Origin: Hybos culiciformis
Taxonomy: Eukaryota; Arthropoda; Insecta; Diptera; Hybotidae
Length of the DNA stretch: 64,000 nt
Direction of reading: 5' to 3'
NCBI GenBank assembly: GCA_964007475.1
Contig: OZ023274.1
Span: forward strand, 92,341,213 to 92,405,212
This document shows, in pieces, positions 52,701 to 64,000 of this stretch. The notes under the pieces were generated by a model that worked only from the letters and a program-made list of their open reading frames with translations, was not told where the DNA came from and ran no database searches. Every line of letters starts with the position of its first letter. Within the stretch, counting starts at the first letter, position 1. A program made the translations under genes and the position numbers.

Positions 52701-54802
52701 GCATCTATCACATTAACCAATAGCTGCGTAGTGTTACTTTTTGCTGGACTTCCACCATCTTGAGCTCTGATAACCAATCTATAACTTCGCACACTTTCGT
52801 AGTCTAAGGGTTTTACCAATGTAACGTCACCATTCATAGAATCTATTGAAAATTGAGATTGTGTGTTTCCACCAATGATAGCGTATCGTATGGCAGCATT
52901 ATTGCCTTGATCGGCATCAGTTGCGTGAATGTGAGCTACAATGTTATTATCACCCCATTTATCTTCACTAACCGAAACCGAATAAGTTCGTTCACTGAAC
53001 TGAGGGTAGTTATCATTGTCATCTAAAACTTTTACTATAACGCTAGCGGTTGCTGTTTTTCGCTCACTTTGAGGGGTTGCATTATCAGAAGCAGTTACTA
53101 CCAAAGTATATATTTCTGAAGCTTCACGATCTAAAGTGCTTCTTGTTACAATAACACCAGATCTTCCATCAATTCTAAAAGTTTGTTCATCTTGTTCATG
53201 GCTAGTTAAACCACCTCCAGAAACACTTTCAATGCCGTATTCAATTTCAGCATTTTTTCCAATATCCTGATCAGTAGCTCTTAAAGTTATTACTGTAGAT
53301 CCCACAGTTGCACTTTCTCTAATACTAGCTTCAAATGACTCTGCTTCAAAAGTAGGACTATGGTCATTGCAGTCTAATACATTCACTTGAAGAGTGGTTG
53401 TTCCAGATCGTGGAGGAAAACTGTCATCTGTAGCTATAACTCGAAAATAATGAACGTCCATCAATTCACGATCCAAACTTGCAGACGTTGTTATTACGCC
53501 GGATCTGGTATCCACTTTGAAAAGAGATTGAGAGCGTGAATCAAGTAGAGAAATCATTGTGTAAACAACTGGGGAATCCTCCGGATCTCTAGCCCTAACT
53601 GTAGTAACTATTGATCCAGCTGGCTGTTCTTCTAAAACGGATGCTACATAGAGAGCTTGTTCGAAATAAGGGCTTTGATTTCTGAGCTCTCTTCTAACAC
53701 GTTTTGCTATGTCTGTGTCATTGAATTCTTGATGATGATAAACAATTTTTAAACGATGATCGGAGTCAATTATATCATTTCTATTACAACGAATATTGAA
53801 AGTAATAATAACTTTCCACATGGGCTCTGCAATACATACATTTTCAGACGCTACTAAATCACGATTCTTAGTTTCAATTTTGAAGCGCCCATCATTAACA
53901 TCTAAAAAATTAACCCTACAATTTTGACAAATTGATTTAGGCAAAAATGCATTAAGATTATTTATGAACTGTGATTTTTTAAGACAAATTTTGTTCCATT
54001 TGTCAGTCGTGTGAATTGCATACGATGCATAAGTTTCTGACACCCATTGTTTTGCATCTATAATTCTTCGGTGAATTCTTTCATGAATATCCTCTTCATT
54101 ATTAAATTTTGATCTTCGTTTTCTACTCAATATTTTATGTCTCATTTCATTGAATTCCGGGTTTCCGAAAAGAATATCACCATCTCGAAATTTTTTATAT
54201 TCAGATTCATTCAAATGATTTGATGAGATAAATTCTGGTTGTTCGTGATGATATAAGTCTCTATAATCATGGCTATCTAAACGTATTTTAGCTTCTTCTT
54301 TATAAGAACTATGTAAACTCCTCCGTTTTCTATGTTGAAATCCTTCAATATCTTCTTCTTCTAAAAATCTACCATAAACTAATCCCCTACGCTCATCATT
54401 ACAGTTTTTCCCTGTTATAAATATCCTGATTGGCAAGCTATAATAGTCAATACTTCTCAGCCGATTGGAAGTAGAATCAACATAAAATGTAAACAAATTC
54501 GGATAATAAATTCCATCACATTTTAGTTGTTTTTTCAGTCTTATTTGTCCATTATTACTATTCACCTCAATCAGGTGATGCACGAAACGCGCTGATTTGT
54601 GTGCATTAATTTTATAATGCCTCTCAGATCCTAGCTTATAGACAGAAGCATTAAATATCACATTTTCTGAAGGTGTTGATTCATTAACTATTATTAAATA
54701 TGATGAAGATTCTAAAAGTAATATTGTACTAATACAAATTCCAATGTAAATTATTTTTTTGGTATCCAGAAATTTGATGCCAGGTTTTATAAAGCCCAGC
54801 AT
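37689..54802 (-). CDS. stan: Starry night/Flamingo, seven-pass atypical cadherin (CELSR), five coding exons
   Basis: Coding exons on the - strand are 54802-46035, 45742-45182, 45078-44975, 44857-43660 and 37728-37689. All junctions are GT-AG and all frames join, giving 3,556 aa, close to my recollection of the Drosophila protein. Domains: signal-anchor-like segment 17-39; prodomain with several basic sites (RKRR twice, RVRR just before the first repeat); nine cadherin repeats from about 375 to 1335, eight ending in DxNDN-type linkers; EGF modules 1440-1560; laminin-G 1578-1768; EGF; laminin-G 1825-1968; EGF and laminin-EGF modules to 2158; hormone-receptor domain 2165-2222; GAIN domain with GPS at about 2722-2768; seven helices 2784-3026; 530-residue cytoplasmic tail. 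In flies the protein forms homophilic bridges with Frizzled on one side and Van Gogh on the other in planar polarity, and guides axons and dendrites. The start is the first in-frame Met before the hydrophobic segment. Confidence 0.95.
41191..41962 (+). other. Candidate nested spliced transcript on the opposite strand of stan intron 4
   Basis: Three short blocks, less AT-rich than their surroundings, have consensus splice sites on the + strand: 41191-41221 (acceptor CTACAG, donor GTATGT), 41378-41441 (acceptor ATATAG, donor GTAAAT) and from 41890 (strong acceptor TTTTTTATTACAG). From an ATG in block 2 (TTTATGAAGCC, about 41409) one frame crosses the second junction in phase 0 and gives a 26-codon basic, Trp-rich peptide ending in four Ser at TGA 41935-41937. 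A different frame of block 3 is open to TGA 41960-41962. I do not recognise the product. It may be a non-coding RNA, a small-peptide gene or chance; block 2 also has an acceptor-like sequence on the - strand. Confidence 0.25.
43383..43462. repeat. Short dispersed repeat, copy 2
   Basis: Matches the block at 25878-25953 over about 75 bp: AACTAGCAAATTA, CTCTATAAGAGAG, TTCGATCCTTTTAGTA and AGTAACTATCTACAAGAA, with a few substitutions and one small indel. It lies in stan intron 4. Here the core reads GAGTTCGATCC, closer to a pol III B box than in copy 1. Confidence 0.6.
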
Positions 54803-55061
54803 CTTGTTGAATAGATTTCTAGTTTTGCCAAAAATTATTTGGTTATTTTCCTTAATATTATTGCGATATTGTTATCTGGAAGAAATTTTAATTTTTTTTA
54901 TTAATGGGTTTAAATTAATATTGTTTTTCTTATATTATTTATATGGTATAATTACATTTATCTGCCTTCATTTTGGAATAAAACTGACAAGACATTCATT
55001 CATGTGTGATAATTATCTACTCTTTTATTACTCTTGATCCAATAAGGAAATTCACTTTCAC
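54803..55061 (-). other. stan: Probable stan 5' leader exon segment with upstream ATGs
   Basis: On the - strand TTCTTTTTTCAG ends at 55062, the best acceptor-like site upstream of the stan ATG, so the leader exon probably runs from 55061 into the first coding exon. It contains several ATGs ahead of 54802, including one within CACATGAATGAATG (about 55000) that opens a short frame ending in TGA, and ATGTAA near 54957. If transcribed, these would be upstream open reading frames able to reduce initiation at the main start. Exon boundaries are inferred only. Confidence 0.4.
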
Positions 55062-58000
55062 CTGAAAAAAGAAATAAAAAAAAAATTATAGATTTCCATT
55101 CGTTTAACAATCGAATATTTTAGATAATACAAACTAAATAATCGTCTTCGCAAATTTTCAGATTTAAAACATGTTTCAAGTCTCAGCTCATTTTTTAAAT
55201 CAAAAAGAGTAAATTAAATGCTGCAGAGTCCTCAAATAAATCGGTTTACGATTTTATGAGGTATGAAAATAATGAAATACTCCTTTTTCCAACATATTTA
55301 TTAATCATTAAAATAGTATTAAAAAACTTATCGCTTTTTAGTTTACATTTTTTTTTTAGCTTACATTTTTTTTTAGAAAACATAATAATTTACACAATAT
55401 TTTGAGAGAAAGAAATGTCTTTAATAATAAAACTTCAGTCAAACATGTAATCTTTCTTTTTACAATTAAGTTAATTTGTCAAAGCTTAAAACATAATTTA
55501 TTTTTGTACTTCATATGATAATGTATTATGAAAAAAATAATCTAATAAATATTTAACAAATTTTAAAATAAGATCATAACTTTTAATACATAATTTTTTT
55601 ATGGTTTTTAAACTAGTTTAATTAAATCTTAATGTTTTGAACCAGTATAAATTTCACTTAAATTAAGAAAAAACCTATGTACGTACATAATTGTAATAAG
55701 TATTCAACATTTTTATGTTGTCATTAAAATTCCAATATCAATTAAATTTTAATTTTGTGAAATATTACAAGACACATATTTACGAATGTTTTTCTAAATT
55801 AAAAAAAAAAATTCTGGTTTTAATTACAAATATGTATATGTTGGATGTAAACAATCTAAAGACGTTCGTGGTTTCTTTAAAAATCTATTTAAATAACATA
55901 TTGAACATACAAACATAATAACATTCTCGTTATAATCATGTAACCTTATTTTACTATTGATAGTCAAATTCAGTATGATAATAATAAGTGTTTACAATTA
56001 TTTTGATAATTACCTATCTACTAATAATTACTTAGACAAATAAATGTTTATCCCGATCAACAATTTTTTATATGCCTTCGAAGAATATTTAAAAGAATTG
56101 TATAGCATTAGAAAGAAAAGTTAATGTAATAATATTTTTTCAATATTCTTCAAATTTTTTGATATGATTTTAATTATCAATCAAAACATAAAAAGTATAA
56201 AACGGTCGCATTCCTAGACGGACGATATAAAGAGAATAGTTGATCAACATATTATTGTTTTGATAAAAAGTAAGGGCGTTAGAAAATGATATAAGTTGTC
56301 CTATTCCTTTGTCCATAAACAACATAATAAACAAAAATTCCATATTTATATCTTTCCGCTGGAGTGAATTATGTTATCACATGTAATATTGGCTTTTTTT
56401 TAACATTGTTTTTAATTTGAAAATATATGTTAAAGTTTTCACTCAAGTTAAATGCATCGAAGCAATTAATCTATACAACAATATTTTTTACAAAAATATA
56501 CATCATTTAAATTTTTTCATTTTCTAATTTATTGTAATACATATATTTTTTTGGAGTGAAAATTTATTTTTCCCCTAAATTTAGTATTCCAATTTAAATA
56601 TTTTCTATATGCTATATTTTTAATTGTGTATAATGTTTGCAGATGGTGTTCAAAAAAATATATTTAAATCTATTGAAATTTTTAATTGGATACTTAATTT
56701 GAATAATTTTCTATGCAAGTCATAAGTTCAATGATAAACTATAACTATAACCATATAATTCGATAAAAATAGATCAATAATCGTTTTTTTTTTATTTCGA
56801 TCAAGATAAGCTTGTAAGCGACGTAGGTATGAAATCGTAATGGCTTATAATTTGTTGAAACAAAAATTTTCAACACTCTCATTGTTTAAATTTTAAGGAT
56901 TACATAAAAAAAAATTAAACTTTATCATAATTTTTCTCTCCTCCCTTTTGGTTTATTCAAAGGCCTTATTTTTAAGCTTATTTTCAGTGTCTCTATTAAA
57001 ACTGTAGCTTTATAAATGTTTCTTCCGTTTCAGATAGAAATTCTTATTCAGTCCAAATTCTATAGAATTTTGAAAGAATTTCTCACTTTTAATGATTGGA
57101 AAATTACACTTATTTATTGATTTTTTATTTTAACTTTATTATAAACTTTTGTGTAAAATACGGTTCATTGAACCAAAAATAATTGCATGCACTTGATACA
57201 TATCATTGTAAATTATTTTTTATACAATTAGTAATTAAATTTATTTTATATTTTGTTTTTTTTTTCTTTTAAATTAGCATTCACATTTTCATTGACGGAA
57301 TTATACGCGAAAGAGAACCTAAAAGAAAATTGTATCAAAATAAATTTGCATATTTTTTTTTGTTTTTAAGTGATTTTAAAAGCACATAATAAAAAAATAG
57401 GAAAAATACTCTCCCTGACTTTGATGAATGGATTAAATTTTAAAGTTTAACATTTTGATAAATTAAAACAAAAAAAAAAAGGACCATTGATGCATGGCTA
57501 TTGCAAATAACTATAATATTAAAATAAAATTCTAGTAGAAAATAAGGAGTAGTTTTTGTATATTATATAATTTAATAAATTATAAATGAATATAATGTAC
57601 ACGAAAGCTTTGAATTAAGATTATTCAATAAATGTTAGTTAAATGATTGAGAAAAATAACTAGTTTATGATTCAAAAAAGTTCGTTCACAAAGCCCCAAA
57701 TAAAAATAAAATTAACTAAAAGCTGAAAGCATAAAACAGAAAACATTTGCATTGGCGTTTTCCAAATAGACATTGAACTCGGCGAAAGAAAAGACAATCC
57801 AAAAATTACGAGAATTTCAGCTATTTTGAATACATTCAACAAATATCACCGAAGGCTTTATAGATATTTTGGAAGAAAAAATTCATTTTCCAGGGAAATA
57901 AAGTTTTTCTTAACATAAAATAAAAATACATAAAAAAAATTATTTTACTGGAATATCATTTAAATTCCTTTCATCGTCATTAAAATGATAACACTATATA

Positions 58001-61000
58001 AAAAAAAATAAAAAATATGTGTGAAAAATTTATATTAAAAATAAAAAAAAATAAATTTGTTTTAACACTTTTTATAAAAAAAAAAAAAAATATTTTTTAT
58101 GTTATCATGTTCTCTATAATGAAATATAATTATGTAGGTGCAGTATGATAATTTGATATTGGCATAATAATAATTAACCCTTTTTTTATACTTTCCTCAT
58201 ATAACACAAGAGAAATTATTATTAATAATTTTATGCAATCACATTGAGCGTTGATTATAATAAAAAAAAAAATTTATAGACAACATTCAATTTAACAACC
58301 TGATTGAATCTCAATATATAGGTATTTCAAGTCAACATTGATATAAAATTGAACTTTTGAAAAACAAATGACTTCAAAAATCGACAAAAGAACTAGAACT
58401 TCCCAATTAGTGAAACTTTCAAAAACAATGATATCCTAGATAAGTATATACATTTCATGTAGTACAAAATCCACTTAAGATTTTTTTATGATACGGAACT
58501 GTGTCGCGACCGGAGAGTGTAGTTTTCCTATTCTACATTCATCCTGATATTGAAGTTTCCAGTGAATGAGCGATTCAAAAATATGAAAAGTAGAAGAACT
58601 TTATTTTTAATTTAATAAATAAATGCGGTTAAATTTAATTTATTTAAAATTGTGATACAAAAAGAAAAATAATCTAATAAATATACTTATTTCTAAAAGT
58701 AAACATTTTCTTGATTAATTTTATTACTGAGCCTTCATAAGTAATTCCATAAATCAGCCCTTGGTTGAAACCCATAACAAATTTTAAAATCTTGTTATCA
58801 AATATCAAATAAATTTTATATACACAAAAAAAATAACATAATAAGAAGCACGTGCCATTATTCTGAAAAGAATCAATAATTTCGGAACATAATTCTAAGA
58901 AATTTCAGAAACTCTACAAATTTTTTAACCAATAAATAGGTATATAATTTATTTTTATATGCGAAAAAAAAAATTGTATACAAGTAGGTGTATTCGTGTA
59001 TTGATAAGTTCACTAAAAATAAGTTAAAAAAAAATATAAAAAAAATTTAAATTTCTTAAATTTCTACCACAAACTTTAATTATATAAAAATTTCCAAAAT
59101 AACAAAACAAAAAAAACACAAAAAATTAAATTATGATGCTAAATCGAATTAAAAATTGCCATTAAAATGTGTTAAAGAACAAAAGCGCGCCTAATTTATT
59201 TTTATGGAATAATTGGTTTTTTTTAATTTTTAACCACAGTTTTGTATTTTATTTTTTATTTTTTTATTTTTTTATTTTTCGTTATTCACAAGAATAAATT
59301 AATTGTTATTATTATGTTGTTAAAATTATTATCTCTGGGATTCGACCTATTTTATAATGCTTTTATTAAAAAAAAAAAAAAACAAATTTAGAAGCTTTTA
59401 ATTATTTGAAAACTATATATATTTCCTAAATCAAAATATCATAACCATATCTCTAATTAAAGATATGAATTACTTTGGGAGAAATTTTTGACAGAAACAT
59501 TATTTATAGTTTTTAAAAAACAAAACACAAAATGAAATATTGTTCAAATATGGCAAATTGATGTCAATATGAATATTCAAAAAAGAATGCCTATAACCTT
59601 TAATCAAATATTTCCAAAATTTATTTTTTGTTAGACGTAGCTGTCATGGAAAATAGTTTCCTTAGTTTAACTTAAAGCTTATTCTATTCAAAAGTAACTC
59701 CAATTTGTTTTCTAATGCTTTCTATTTTGTTGATGTGAGAAAATTATTTTTCCAACGATTTTCTTTTTCCAAAATTAGTGTAAAAATTATTTCTAGTAAT
59801 AAATGGTTTTAGAAAATTCTCTACCCTTGTTATTGATTTGTTTTTTTTTTATATACAATGAAAGTTAATATTGTATACAGAAGAAACAAAATTAACATTA
59901 ATTAATAAAGGAACATAATTTAATAACTATTATAATTATTATCATTTTATAAAAATAATAATAATATAAGAAAATCATATTGTAAAAGTATAATTAATTT
60001 TACTTCAAAACTCTCTGAAATACAAAGAATTAAAAAATAATTTCAGTAATTAAAATAATTAAAAAAAAAAAAATTTCTTTATATTTGCAATGACAGTGAA
60101 CACTTGAACCTGTTTTTATAACTACATTTATGAAAATTATCTATGCACTTAACTTTTGAGAAATATTTTTTTTCTCAAATTTTTTCTAAAATTAATAATT
60201 TACTAACTAAAACAAAAAATTGTACGAATTTGGGGCAAAATACAAGAAAATAATGTGACCAAATTATTTTGAGATCATTAAAAATAATGGGATCAACTAC
60301 ATATTATATTTTTTCGACTTTGGTTTTTTTAAAGAATTATTACAAACAACAAAGTGGATGATTCTTCTCTTTGATCAAAGGATTAAGTTTGTGTATTTTT
60401 TTTTTAGTGTTCATAAATTATTTAAGTTTATTGAAATTATTTTTTCCACCAGCAACTATCGTAAAATGATAATGAAGTATGAAAAAGTTTTAGTGAGAAA
60501 AAAAAATTAAGCTTAAAAATTTAAAAAGAAAAGTTTTCAAAATTACAATAGTTTCCTTTATAATTTTTTTTTAAAAGAATAATTCTTAAATAATTTCCCC
60601 AATAATTTTCTTTTTTCGTCCTTTTTTTCACTTAAACTAGGTAAATTAAGAACGTTATGAAACGAAATAAATTTTTTTAAAAAAAATTAATTTCGAGTAT
60701 TGAGAAATTTTTTTTTTCTTGAAATTGAAATGTTAACATCTCCCAAATATCGATAACTTGATTGAAATGAATCCGAGCATAACGACCTAATCATTCATTA
60801 AAACCAAATAACTTAAGCGACAAATTCGTATGCAAAGACTGAGGATATACAATCCTTGTCAAGCTTTAGCAAACAGGAAACAGGAGGTTACCTAAACAAG
60901 TTTTTTCAATACCCACTCAAATATTGCTCATAAAAAGGATATATGTAAACTTAAAAAAAAAAATAGAGTCCTTTAAAAATTATTTTACATTAATATCACA

Positions 61001-64000
61001 TTTGAAACATGTTTCTTGTCTAGTCGCATAAAATATTATGTCTCGTCACGAATTTAAGAATTTTTATGAGTAAATTTAACATATTGTTTTTTATTTGTTT
61101 ATTATTGTTTTTTGGAATCTGAGCAAAAAACCAGATTACATCAATTGAGAATATGATACTATACAAACGGTTATTGAGTAAAGGGCGGCTCTTGGCATAG
61201 TTGAAATTTGCTAAGAAATTTAGTTTGTCTTAATCTTCTTATAATAATAAGCATTGATCTCATGATGATTGATAACTATTTCGACAGCAACTTAACACAA
61301 TACATTTTATGTTTTCATGCACCTCTTAACTCACTAAGAACAGAAAAATCCACATTTACGAGAGTACAGAGGAATAATACGAACTCTACAATAATTATTC
61401 AATCAACTGTAAAAGACATACTTCTCTTTATCTATAGGTTTATGAAAATATTTTCCAAAATTTGTATCAAAAATAAAGTTCCTCAAACTTATTTAGTGTT
61501 TTTTGTTGTATTTATTAATATACACCTCTTCTCAGGATTTATTTACAGAAAATTTAACACGATTTCAAATTCTTTGTTTTTAAGTCATACATAAATATTC
61601 ATACACACACATATTATTTCGATATCTCGATAAATTCCATTGTATTCTAATTATATATCTTTTGGTTGACAAGTTTTGGATAACAATGAGAACAAAAAGA
61701 AATGTATACTATAAAAACAAGCAGAATATGTAAAATTATCTGTCATTGGTATCACATTATTTTACTTTTTTGTTGTTTTTGTGAAAAATCTGTAGAAGAA
61801 CATATCCTTAAAATCCTTATAAAAAAATATATATTTAAAATTTAAGGATACCAATGAAATTATTATCTTTAAAATTTTTATAATTTTCAAAGGATATAAG
61901 TTTTTCAATATGTCTCCTTTTTTGTCCTGAAAATATAATAATAATAATAATAAAATAACGTACTGTGATTGTGTACATACATTATAAGTCTCTTATTTTT
62001 TGGGAAAAGGAAAAAAAACCCAAGAATTTTCTATAAATATTATAAAGAATATTATAGAGAAATAATAACAAAAAAAAATTGGACATTTGATGAAGCATTT
62101 TATATTATTATGTCATTATAAAATTTACATATATTTAAAATTTCTTCAGTTTTATGTTATTAATTTTTTTTACAGAGATATTATGTAGATTTTATGATTT
62201 AAATATCTTATAAATTTAAAGTAGAAAAATTTTGTAAAAGATTTCATATAATTAAATTTTATTCTGAAAAATAATATATACACTTGAAACATATAAATAA
62301 GAAACATAAATCTAAAAGAAAACATAATTTGGATGATTATGATGGATAATATATTACATACATATAGTACATGAAAATTATATAACTGGCTTATGGTTTT
62401 ATAAATAAATTATTTGGATTCTAAATCGCATTAAATTTGATCTTCAAAAACAAAAACTAGTTGAATAAAGTACCCTAGTAAAATAATTTGAATCAAAGTT
62501 TACATCTATGATTTTAAAAGCGTACAGCATGTTGTCAGAATTTGATTTCACGCTATGTTTTTTATAGTTTTGATTGATTCAGCTGATTTTATTTCAAGCT
62601 CTCACCCCAATTAAAAATTATTTTAATTTTGCAAGTATTTTTTTGTTATTGAAAATATTGATTTTATGATGAATTAAATTATAACCCCGGAAAGTTTGAT
62701 TTTTCTGTTGCTATGCTGTCATTATTCTTGTTTTTATACAAAGTCAATAAGATAATAAAGTATAGGTATAGTCTTTACTAACAAAAATCGCATCAATTTC
62801 TTCCAATTTTTCATCAAATTTTTCCTGTGGTAATTTCTTTTTTCTTCATCGTTTTCTTCTATTTTTTTCAAGAGAGACCTATAATTTGTGAATAAAGGAA
62901 TGGAAATAATTGGATTTTTTAATAAGATTTATTTTATTTGAATATTATAGAAAATGATAGTAAAATAAATTTTTTGCATTTGAAAAATATATCGTACATA
63001 GTTAAGAGTATACTATAGAAAAAAAAGAAGCTGTCATTTTTTGATAAAGTTTATAAGTACTTCTTTCAGAAAGAGCTTAAATTGCATTTGCAGAAAAATA
63101 AACCTCTACTCGATTAGTCCGTGAATTGAATCGTTTCATTATCAAACATTTTGCATTATGTTTTTATTAAAGAGATATAATCCCAGCCTAATTAATCGTT
63201 GTTGCAAAAAAATTGGAATATTTAAATAACAAAATATACGATTAATTCTCAATAAAAAAAAGAAATAAGCATACATTATCAAAAAAAAAAAAAACCTAAA
63301 TATCTCAAAATTATAAACATAAAATACCAGATACCTTTGCTTGACGATTCAGAGACAATGTCTACGGAGTAAAACATGCCTTTATCTTCAAGTTATACTC
63401 GTATAATTAAAAAAAAATAAGAGTACAAAAAAATTTCAACAAACCGTAGAAAAAAAGAACACTAAAATATGTAATCAAATCAATTTAATTAAGCTTTTCC
63501 TTTTTAATTCTTATTATTATCAGCTGTGAACTAAATATGTCTGAAATCAACCTAAGGGAGTTCCTTTTTTTTGCTTTTCTCAACAAAATGTTATTAATTA
63601 TTAAATATATTATGAAATTTTATGATGTTTTATGATTTTTTAACTGAAGGCATTAAAAGAAATTAAGATGATGTTGCTAAGTAAAGAAATTTATATATAT
63701 TTATGAAAAGAAAAGAACATAAATTTTATTATTATTAATTACTTTCACTGCGGGTGGTACCTTCAAAATTTAATAAAATAGAAAATTTTAATTGAATTTA
63801 TATTATACAATGTTCTTTTATTTTTTTTATTCAAATACCTTATAATCTATGTTGAATTAAAAATCATAGTAATAATAATATAAACATATTTTGGTATTTT
63901 CTAAATATTGTTTTATTTATATTGCTGTTTACGACTTTAAATAAATAAAATATATTTATAACACTATAACATAAATTTATACAATTTTTTTCAAGCATAG
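55062..64000. other. AT-rich DNA upstream of stan
   Basis: Nine kilobases, probably stan 5' intron and/or promoter region. No coding exon is recognised. A + strand open frame at 61208-61594 (128 codons from TTG, rich in Ile/Phe/Leu) has no known domain and is near the length expected by chance for this composition. An AAT run lies at 61936-61953. Some moderately complex patches (56205-56310, 58490-58560, 60840-60900) are not identified. Confidence 0.45.

Overview
This is a very AT-rich, intron-rich animal nuclear sequence. Non-coding DNA is dominated by A/T runs, and coding exons stand out by being clearly richer in G+C. Two conserved genes can be read with confidence. The first is Rab3, a synaptic-vesicle small GTPase, on the + strand at 26533-27721. 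The second is starry night/flamingo (stan, the insect CELSR), a seven-pass atypical cadherin, on the - strand with coding sequence from 54802 down to 37689. Both proteins look insect-like: Rab3 is 220 aa with a CXC end and Stan is about 3,556 aa. Rab3 and stan are also close neighbours in Drosophila (from memory), so the arrangement probably reflects old dipteran or insect synteny. A dipteran with an AT-rich genome is my best guess; the species cannot be named from this window.

Layout. 1-568: a hAT-type DNA transposon remnant with intact terminal repeats and an 8-bp target duplication, holding a decayed transposase C-terminus. 569-7990: AT-rich DNA without a supported gene; it includes an inverted pair of related protein-like fragments (about 1490-1880). 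7999-9591: a second hAT-like element with its own 8-bp target duplication, interrupted by an almost completely palindromic 620-bp MITE (8273-8892). 9600-26532: the 5' flank of Rab3, probably containing its untranslated first exon(s). 26533-27721: four coding exons of Rab3. 27722-37688: the convergent interval between Rab3 and stan, with a pogo/Tigger-like element (31602-32072), a tRNA-derived SINE-like sequence (about 33165-33345) and a second hairpin MITE (34622-35079). 37689-54802: stan, with an 8.8-kb first coding exon, three exons for the end of the seven-helix domain and the cytoplasmic tail, a 5.9-kb intron and a tiny last exon. 54803-64000: a probable stan 5' leader and AT-rich upstream or intronic DNA.

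The most informative result is the reconstructed 3' end of stan. Exon 4 can either read through its splice donor into an immediate stop (3,544 aa) or be spliced over 5.9 kb to a 40-base exon that adds 12 residues ending in Glu-Thr-Thr-Val, a class I PDZ-binding motif (3,556 aa). Inside that intron, on the opposite strand, are three short G+C-richer blocks with consensus splice sites (41191-41962) that may be an unannotated nested transcript. The two genes are not known to act in one pathway: Rab3 works at presynaptic vesicles, Stan at cell-cell contacts in planar polarity and in axon and dendrite patterning. I found no CRISPR array, operon, rRNA or convincing functional tRNA, and no evidence of a novel multi-gene system.
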